The notes under the pieces: generated by a model
What the model was told of the DNA's origin: nothing
The model's input: the letters and a program-made list of their open reading frames with translations, nothing else
The model's database searches: none
DNA from: Paratrimastix pyriformis
Taxonomy: Eukaryota > Preaxostyla > Paratrimastigidae
DNA: 22,129 nt
NCBI GenBank assembly: GCA_027972325.1
Contig: JAPMOS010000378.1
Location: 1-22,129 of the forward strand
Reading direction: 5' to 3'
Shown here: positions 15,959 to 22,129 of the stretch, piece after piece
Layout: the number at the start of each line of letters is the position of its first letter
Numbering within the stretch: position 1 is the stretch's first letter
Program-made: the position numbers and the translations under genes

Positions 15959-16640
15959 TCAGGGGCGGGTGGGGCGGGTCGTGGGCCCTGGGCGGCCGCT
16001 ACGGCGTGGCCAGGGCGCGGGGCCCGCCGCGGCAGCTGCGCCGTTGCGCATGGTCATGAGCGCGAGGGCGTCCCGAACCAGAAGGGTCGAGACGGAGGAG
16101 AGGGCCCGCTGGAGGTCGGTTCGCGCGGCAGGGGGGTCGGCCGGTGTCAGCCGCGACAGGGCCTGGCATGTGGCCCGGGGCACGGTCCCTCGGGCCGACA
16201 AGATCACCGGCACCGCGCGGCAGGGCTGCCCGCTGGCCTCCGTGACGGCCTGGCAGAGGGCGACGTAGTGGGCCGCCTTGGCCGCCGCCCGCGCCGGCCA
16301 GTCGTGGGTCTGGCCAGTGATGGCCACGTCGAGCAGCCACCAGGTGCCGTCAGAGCCACGGGACTGCAACACCAGGTCGGGGTGCACGTCGCGGAGGGCG
16401 GCGGGGAGCTTGGCCAGCAGGGTGGGTGGGAAGGCGGGCGCACAGTTGGTTGCCGACACGCCCATATAATGCCGCGTGACCCAGTCGCGTTGCCCGCCGA
16501 ACCAGGCCCAGAGTCGGCGGACCACACGGTCGTGGCGGGCCGTGTAGAAGTCGTGGTACCTGCCGCAGCCGGACAGCAGGTGGGACATGGTCTCGGGGCC
16601 GCCGTGGCAGAGTGGGCAGGTGACCCCACCGGGGGCGTCG
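15959..16640 (-). CDS. LINE C zinc finger and restriction-like endonuclease
   Basis: One unbroken frame, better preserved than the rest of the element. The zinc finger is CPLCHGGPETMSHLLSGC, C-x2-C-x8-H-x4-C, the same spacing as LINE A. RLE follows: TARHDRVVRRLWAWFG, VHPDLVLQSRG (PD), TWWLLDVAITG (second Asp) and AAAKAAHYVALCQ (K-x3-Y). The C-terminal segment LVRDALALMTMRN aligns with the end of LINE B, and the frame ends at 15959. All positions expected for an active RLE are present. The frame also extends upstream of 16640 through the end of RNase H, to about 17080. Confidence 0.9.
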
Positions 16641-17009
16641 CCGGCAGATGCTGAGGCCTTCCGCGCGTATCGGCACCGAATGGTTTGCAGGGTGGGGAAG
16701 GTGCCGAACAGCAGCCAGACGAGCCGGCGCACCTTCCAGTCGGGGCGGCCTGCTGGCGCCAGGCGGGCGCGGCCAGCTTTGCTCGAGGCCGTCCAGGGTG
16801 ACCCCGAGGAGAATCGGCTGCGCCGGGGGCCCAGCCGCGGGCCTCCCTCGCACTGGAGGGCCTGGCAGAATCCCCGGGCCACCGCGAGCGTGAAGGGTCG
16901 GGTGGGGTACGGCAACGGGCGTCCTTGGGGCCCGAGGGGCGGAAGGGCATCTCCGGCGGGCAGGCCAAGCCCTGTTGGATGGGGGTGGCGGGCCGGCCTT
17001 GTCGGTGGG

Positions 17010-17735
17010 GGCAGGGCTGCCGCGGCCTCGCCGGCCAGCCGGTCGGCCTGCAAATTGCCCCACAGGTGGGGGCAGCCGGGGCCACCGCGTCCACGTGGGA
17101 GGGCACGTGATGGCAGAGGAGGCGCGGCCACCGGGAGACCAGCTCGTCCCGGAGTCGGAGGACCTCCTGCTGCGACTGGGTCAGGCAGGTGGCGCGGCAC
17201 AGGGCACCGAGGGCGTACTCGCTGTCCGACAGCAGCAGCACGCACCGGTCTCGGCCGACCCGCTCCCGGCCGAGGAGGTCGATGGCCAGCCGGATGGCCT
17301 CGATCTCGGCCTGGGCGTTGCTTGTGGGCCACTGGAGGGTGCGGCGCAACGACAGTGCGCGGCCGTCGGGGTGGATCAGGACCGCGGCGGCGCCCCGCGG
17401 AGCTGGCCCTCAGGGCCGCACTCGAAGGACCCGTCGGTGTAGACCTGGATGGCATCGGCGGGCATGGCGCGGAGGACCTCGACAACTTTCATCAGGCGCA
17501 GCTCCTTGCGGCGCGCGGGCTCGGGGTCACTGCCCCGGCAGCGGGGAACAGTCGGCCACCCCGGATCAGGTGGCTGGTCAGCAGCCACCCGCCCTGGCCC
17601 CGCGCCAGAGTGAAGGAGTGGCGTGTCTGCGCCTCGGCCAGCCACTGCCAGAGGCTGCGTGGGGTGGGGGCCACGAGCCCCTTTGGTGGGGGCGGCGGCG
17701 GGCGGGTTGCGGGGATATCGTGGGTCGGGCGGCGG
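17010..17735 (-). pseudogene. LINE C RNase H domain
   Basis: It reads RSLWQWLAEAQTRHSFTLA, then IQVYTDGSFECG (first Asp), SNAQAEIEAIRLAIDLLG (Glu), VLLLSDSEYALGALC (second Asp), HHVPSHVD, and GNLQADRLAGEAA (last Asp). The D-E-D-D catalytic set is complete, and each residue lies in the same context as in LINE B. Three frame changes interrupt it, near 17510, 17390 and 17080. Confidence 0.87.
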
Positions 17736-19761
17736 CCGCCAGGGCCCGGGCCATGGCGTTGGGGCGCTCCCACTGGGCGATGAACTGGCCGTTGGGGGGC
17801 GGGGTGAGGAGCCGGGCGATCAGGCAGAGGTGGGCTTGGCGCAGGGAGGCCTCGATCCTCGGGAGGCCCGGGCCTTGGCCGGCCAGGAAGAGGAAGTCGC
17901 GCGGGACACCCGGGAAGAAGCGTTTGTCGGTCCTCAGTGGGCGACCCGTGAGCCATGCGGAGGCGTACCGGGCCAGGTCGTCCTCGAGGGCGCGGCACTG
18001 CTCCGTCGATGGACAAATCGCCGTCATGCCATAGAGTAGCGTCGGGAAGGCCCATTCCCTGACGCACTCGATTTTCGCCAGGGGCGGCAGAGCGCAGGCA
18101 TGGATGCGGGCCAGCCGGTCGTTCCAGGAGGCCGTGATGCGCTGGAGGTGGTCGTCCCAGGAGCCGTCGAAGCGCACGGTGTATCCCAGGTAGGTGTAGG
18201 TGGTGGTGTCGCCCATGGCCGGGATGGGCTGACCTTGGAGCTGCAGGAGGAAGCCCGGCTGGGCGTGGCCCTTGTCGGCGGCCAGGATGGCGCATTTCTT
18301 CGCATTCAGGCGCAGCCGGGCCCAGGCCAGGAAGGCCTCCAGCCTGTCGCAGAGCACCCGCAGGGCCGCGTCGCTGGCGGCGGTCACCACGAGATCGTCG
18401 GCAAAGGCCTGGCAGCTGGCGGCGGTGGTGGGGTCCCCGGCCAGGCCGGCACCCAGCGGGCCCAGGGTCGGGTCGGGCAGCTCGAGCCAGCGGAGGAGCG
18501 GATCAAGGGCGAGGAGGAACACCACCGGGCTCAGTGCGTCGCCTTGTTTGACCCCTTTCAAGAGCGATTGGGGAGGGGCTCGTCGGGGCGGCCCCGGTCG
18601 TAGCAGTCCCGCCAGGTCATGGAGAGCCCCTGGTAGAGCTCGAGGATGGCCGCCTGCAGGTGGCCGGGGATGCCGGCCAATCTCAGGCCTTTCCGGATGA
18701 CATACGCTTCCACCGACCCGAAGGCATTCGTCAAATCCAGAAAAGTAGGCGCAGAGGGTCCCCGGCCACCCGCCGGCTCTCCATGGTGGCCAGCAGGGTG
18801 CTGACGTGGAGCAACGGGCCGAGCGCCGGCGCGAAGCCGTGCTGAGAGGGGCGAGTCGGCCCGGATGGCCGAGGAAGTCCGTGAGGCGGTGCGCCAGGAT
18901 GCCGCTGTACAGTTTGGCCAGGACGTCGCACAGGGCCACGTGGCGCCAACTCGAGACGGCCGTGGGGTCCTTGCCTCGCTTCAGGAGTAGCACGGCCGTG
19001 CTCGCGCGCCAGCGGGCAGGGGTGGACTTGGTCTGCCAGCAGGCACGGAGGAGAGCCACCAGCGCGCCGAGGAGGGCCGGGTCCTTGACTAGGTGCTTGA
19101 GGGCGTCGATGCCGGCCCCGTCGCTGCCAGGCGCGGTGTGGGGTGCGGCCTTGCCGACCTGGTCGACCACTTCTTGCTCGGAAATGTCGGCCTCGAGGGC
19201 CGCCGCCTCGGCCGGGGTGAGGGGCGGGGTTGTCGCTGCCAGGGTCGCCCACGGGATGCCGGGGTGGGAGGCTCGGGGCCACCAGAGGCGGCCTCACGGC
19301 TGTGGTGCTCGTTGAGCTGTTGCCAGGAGATGGGGCAGGGCGGCCGCTGGGTGTCGCCGGCCAAGGTGGCAAAGAATCTGCGCCTGTTCTTGAAGAACAA
19401 AGACAACTGTTGGCGCGCGGCCGTGCGGGCAGCTGCGGTCCGTGTCCGGACTCTGGCCGTGGCCAGGTTCGCCCGGGCCTTGCGCCAGGAGAGAAGGAGG
19501 CGAGGGGGTGCGTGCTGGGGACGGCGCGTCGCGTGGCCCAGTGCGCGCAGTCGGATCTGGAGGCGGCGCACCCGCTCGCGGGCGGCCCGCAGTGGCCCCG
19601 AGGTGCCTGCGGGGCGCGGGGGGCCTGGTGGGGGTGGGGGGCGCCTGGCCGGAGTCCGCTGGGCCAGGACGGGGATGACTGCCTCGAGGATGGCCTCCGG
19701 GTCGGTCAGGGTGGCAGCGGCCCGGAGCGAGGTGCGCTCCTCACGGCGGGACAATTTTTGC
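17735..19761 (-). pseudogene. LINE C linker and reverse transcriptase
   Basis: The linker reads WRKARANLATARVRTRTAAA and QQLSLFFKNRRRFFATLAG, matching LINE B. RT motifs follow: GSDGAGIDALKHL, PARWRASTAVLLLKRGKDP, SSWRHVALCDVLAKLYSGIL, SQHGFAPALGP (QaGF-like), FLDLTNAFGSVEAYVIRKG, GVKQGDALSPVVFLLALD and the catalytic CQAFADDLVVTAAS. The thumb reads TYTYLGYTVRF and LPPLAKIECVREWAFPTLL. All motifs are present, but in at least four different frames, with changes near 19265, 18865, 18755 and 18590. Confidence 0.88.
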
Positions 19762-20057
19762 ACTACCGAGTCACCGACCTCGGTACCGACCCTGTGAGGT
19801 CGGAAATGTGTGACGTTGAGGTCAGCAGCCGAGGTCGGCCGAGGTCGGTGCCGAGGTCGGCCGAGGTCGGTGCCGAGGTCGGCCGAGCGTTGCCGACCTC
19901 GGCACCGACCTCGGCTGACCTCGGCTGTTGACCTTGGCCGACCTCGGCCGCTGACCTTGGCCGACCTCGGCCGACCTCGGCCGACCTCGGCTGCTGACCT
20001 CAACGTCACACATTTCCGACCTCACAGGGTCGGTACCGAGGTCGGTGACTCGGTAGT
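19762..20057. repeat. 296-bp palindromic element with 87-bp perfect inverted arms
   Basis: Positions 19762-19848 and 19971-20057 are exact reverse complements over 87 bp. The outer ends read ACTACCGAGTCACCGACC. About 120 bp between the arms is CCGACCTCGG minisatellite. No matching flanking duplication is seen. It may be a foldback or MITE-like insertion, or an inversion within the minisatellite. It encodes nothing. Confidence 0.85.
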
Positions 20058-20590
20058 CCGAGGTCGGTACCGAGCCTGGCCGACCTCGGTACCGACCCTG
20101 CCGACCTCGCTGCTGACCTCGGCCGACCTCGGTTCCGACCTCGGTACCGATCCTGGCCGACCTCGGGTCGACCTCGGCTGCCGACCCTGGCCGACCTCGG
20201 CCGACCTCGGCTGCTGACCTCAACCTCACACATTTCCGACCTCACAGGGTCGGTACCGAGGTCGGAACCGACCCTGGCCGACCTCGCTGCCGACCCTGGC
20301 CGACCTCGCTGCCGACCCTGGCCGACCTCGCTGCCGACCCTGGCCGACCTCGGTACCAACCCTGGCCGACCTCGGTACCAACCTCCGATGCTGACCTCGG
20401 CCGACCTCGCTGCCGACCTCGCTGCCGACCACGGTACCGACCTCGGCCGACCTCCGCTGCCGACCTCGCTGCCGACCTCGCTGCCGACCACGGTACCGAC
20501 CCTGGCCGACCTCGCTGCCGACCCTGGCCGACCTCGCAGCTGAGCCTGGCCGACCACGCCGCGGACCCTGGCCGACCACACAGACGCACA
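19830..20590. repeat. CCGACCTCGG minisatellite, about 10-bp period
   Basis: Tandem and mixed-orientation units of CCGACCTCGG and CCGACCCTGG, often exactly 10 bp apart, with GGTACCGA variants. A 75-bp block at 19971-20045 recurs at 20191-20265 with one difference, giving a 220-bp higher-order period. Orientation flips between 19848 and 19900. Long open frames through it (Gly-Arg-Ser-Val runs) come from the period and are not genes. Confidence 0.92.
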
Positions 20591-20654
20591 CAGAGGTAAA
20601 TCGGGGCAAACAAGAGCATTATCATCGCGTATTTCGTGAAAGGAAGGGACGGCT

Positions 20655-20740
20655 GCCGGGGGGGAGGAGGGAGGAGAGAGGGGGAGGGAGGGGGAGGGAG
20701 GAGGGGAGAGGAGGGGGGAGGGAGGGAGGGAGGGGTTGAA
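20655..20740. repeat. Purine tract, GGGAGG repeats
   Basis: Almost only G and A on the plus strand, built of GGGGGAGGAGGGAGG-like units. It could form triplex or G-quadruplex structures, which I infer from composition only. Confidence 0.9.
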
Positions 20741-20963
20741 TGGTGGGCCCAAGTTCAGAGGGAAACGACAGAGTTTGCAGGATCTTAGTGAAATAGGTAC
20801 ATCCGCTTGTTCGGCAATGCCTAAGAAAGTCAGGAGAAAAAGGAGTGAATGAATAATTGTGAAGTTGGGGCTGGAGGAATGTCAGAGTGCAAGAAGGAAA
20901 AGAAACTATCTGAGGGTACGGACAGAGCCGGAAGATCTGCCAGCAGAGCGTGGCATGCGAGGT
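20741..20963. other. No gene seen
   Basis: Lower-GC, non-repetitive sequence between the purine tract and the GAT region. Its frames are short and show no motif. I see no RNA gene. Confidence 0.55.
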
Positions 20964-21920
20964 GTTGATGATAAAGATGATGATTATGATGATTGGAAGA
21001 TGATGATTATGATGATGATTAGATGAGGATTGGATGACGATGATCATGGTGGTGGTGGTGGCGGTCTGCGGGTGGTGGTGGTGGTGATCTGGTGGTGGAT
21101 GGTGGTGGTGGTGGTGGGGTGGTGGTGGTGGTGGTGGTGGTGGTGGTGGTGGTGGTCTGCGGGTGGTGGTGGTGGTCTGTGGTGGTGGTGTTGGTGGTGG
21201 TGGTCTGTGGGTGGCGGTGGTCTGTGGGTGGTGGTGGTCTGGTGGTGGCTGGTTGTGGTTGTGGCTGGTTGTGGTTGAGGTTGTGGTGGTGGGTGGTGGT
21301 GGTGGTGGTGGGGTGGGTGGGGTGTTGGTGGTGTTGGTGGTGGTGGGCAGGCGATGACGATAATTATGATAATTATGATGATGACGATAATGATGATGGT
21401 GAGGATGCTGGTGGGTGGTGGGTGTTGGTGGGTGGTGGTCGTGATCGGTGGTGTTGTGGGTGGTGGGTGGTGGGTGGTGGGTGGTGGTGGTGGTGGTGAT
21501 GAGGACGGATGATCAGGACGGAGTGGAGATGACGGATGATGGTGGCGGGTGATGACGATGATGACGACGATGATGATGGTGGGTGGCGTTGGGTGGGCGT
21601 TGGGTGGGTGGTGGGTGGGTGGTCTGGTGGTAGTTGGTGATGATGATGATGATTGGTGGGTGGCGGCGATGGAGCCTGGTGATGGTGGGTGGCGGTGGGT
21701 GGGTGGCGGTGGGTGGTGGTGGGTGGGTGGCGGTGGGTGGGTGGCGGTGGGTGGGTGGCGGTGGGTGGGTGGTGGGTGGGTGGTGGTGGTGGTGGGTGGA
21801 TGGTGGGTGGGTGGTGGGTGGCGGATGGAGCCTGGTGATGGTGGTGATGGTGATGGTGGTGGATGTGATGATGATGATGGTTGATGGATGATGATGATGA
21901 TGGATGATGGATGATGATGA

Positions 21921-21951
<31 letters not shown>

Positions 21952-22129
21952 CGATGATGATGACGATGAATGCCGACGAGGATGACGACGAGATGACGAT
22001 GATGATTGGATGATGATTGGATGATGATGATTGGATGATGATGGGTGGTGGGTGTTGGTGGTGGTGATGCTTCGATGATGATGATGGTGGGTGGTGGGTG
22101 TTGGTGGTGGTGATGATTGGATGATGATG
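20964..22129. repeat. Long (GGT)n / (GAT)n microsatellite region
   Basis: More than 1.1 kb of GGT, GAT, GGGT and mixed units on the plus strand, reaching the window end. C is rare over most of it. A short block, GATGGAGCCTGGTGATGGTG, recurs near 21668 and 21824. Frames read as Val-Val-Gly-Trp or Met-Asp runs and are not genes. Confidence 0.96.

Larger units (their letters stand above)
15959..19761 (-). mobile_element. LINE C: RT, RNase H, zinc finger, RLE; 5' truncated
   Basis: A second member of the LINE B family read right to left. It keeps the linker, RT, thumb, RNase H, zinc finger, RLE and C-terminus in the same order, ending at 15959. Its right end stops at 19761, where an 87-bp palindrome arm begins, so the region where LINE B has GIY-YIG is absent. 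Coding sense passes through about eight frame changes, several of them in runs of G or C. It looks older or more damaged than LINE B. It sits about 200 bp from the methyltransferase-like gene, on the same strand. Confidence 0.92.

Noticed and set aside
15872-18034. Plus-strand frames opposite LINE C
   Set aside because: Antisense shadows of RNase H and RLE coding sequence, with Arg/Gly-rich composition and no motif.
19762-20057. A CACTA (EnSpm) transposon, because one end can be read CACTACCGAG
   Set aside because: The leading C is not mirrored at the other end, no 3-bp target duplication is seen, and there is no transposase.
19830-20590. A CRISPR array
   Set aside because: Repeats are about 10 bp with no unique spacers of regular length, no cas genes are present, and the context is eukaryotic.
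19810-20752. Long open frames through the CCGACCTCGG array on both strands
   Set aside because: The repeat period keeps several frames open at once; the products are Gly-Arg-Ser-Val repeats with no domain.
21030-21891. Gly-Val-Trp and Met-Asp rich frames in the (GGT)/(GAT) region
   Set aside because: Direct translation of microsatellites, with no start context and no homologous pattern.

Overview
This is a window of a GC-rich eukaryotic nuclear genome. The signs are LINE retrotransposons with eukaryotic-type reverse transcriptases, a spliced gene with very short introns, a tRNA-like SINE head, and long (CA)n, (CT)n, (GGT)n and (GAT)n tracts. Dense small coding pieces and introns of about 40 to 70 bases fit a unicellular eukaryote (alga or other protist) better than an animal or plant. 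I cannot name the species. No bacterial operon, CRISPR array or rRNA is visible.

Layout, left to right. 1-2250: (CT)n and (CA)n tracts, three copies of a repeat that always follows (CT)n, one minus-strand zinc-ribbon reading frame (254-1051), and a GGGAC-rich minisatellite. 2268-5274: LINE A, minus strand, a decayed element with RT, C-C-H-C zinc finger and restriction-like endonuclease (RLE), cut at its 5' end by (CA)n. 5441-10498: LINE B, minus strand, of a different family. It encodes a low-complexity leader, a GIY-YIG nuclease, RT, RNase H, zinc finger and RLE. 10524-11180: a tRNA-like SINE head, two (CA)n tracts and a short plus-strand coding piece. 11181-11750: G and C homopolymers. 11751-13193: a retroviral-type integrase fossil, minus strand. 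13209-13677: an acidic repeat protein. 13773-15744: a spliced DNA methyltransferase-like gene, minus strand. 15959-19761: LINE C, a relative of LINE B truncated at its 5' end. 19762-20590: an 87-bp-armed palindrome inside a 10-bp-period minisatellite. 20655-22129: a purine tract and a long (GGT)/(GAT) region.

The most notable element is LINE B. A GIY-YIG domain of the SLX1 type, with its catalytic residues, lies in the same uninterrupted reading frame as a LINE-type RT, and an RLE domain follows at the C-terminal end. It would thus carry two unrelated nucleases, as Dualen/RandI elements do with APE plus RLE, but with GIY-YIG in place of APE. All five frame changes in LINE B fall in runs of G or C, so some may be sequence errors. 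The second point of interest is the methyltransferase-like gene: its motif order is circularly permuted (DAPW first, a VLDCFCGCG SAM-binding loop later), and it lies on the same strand next to an integrase.
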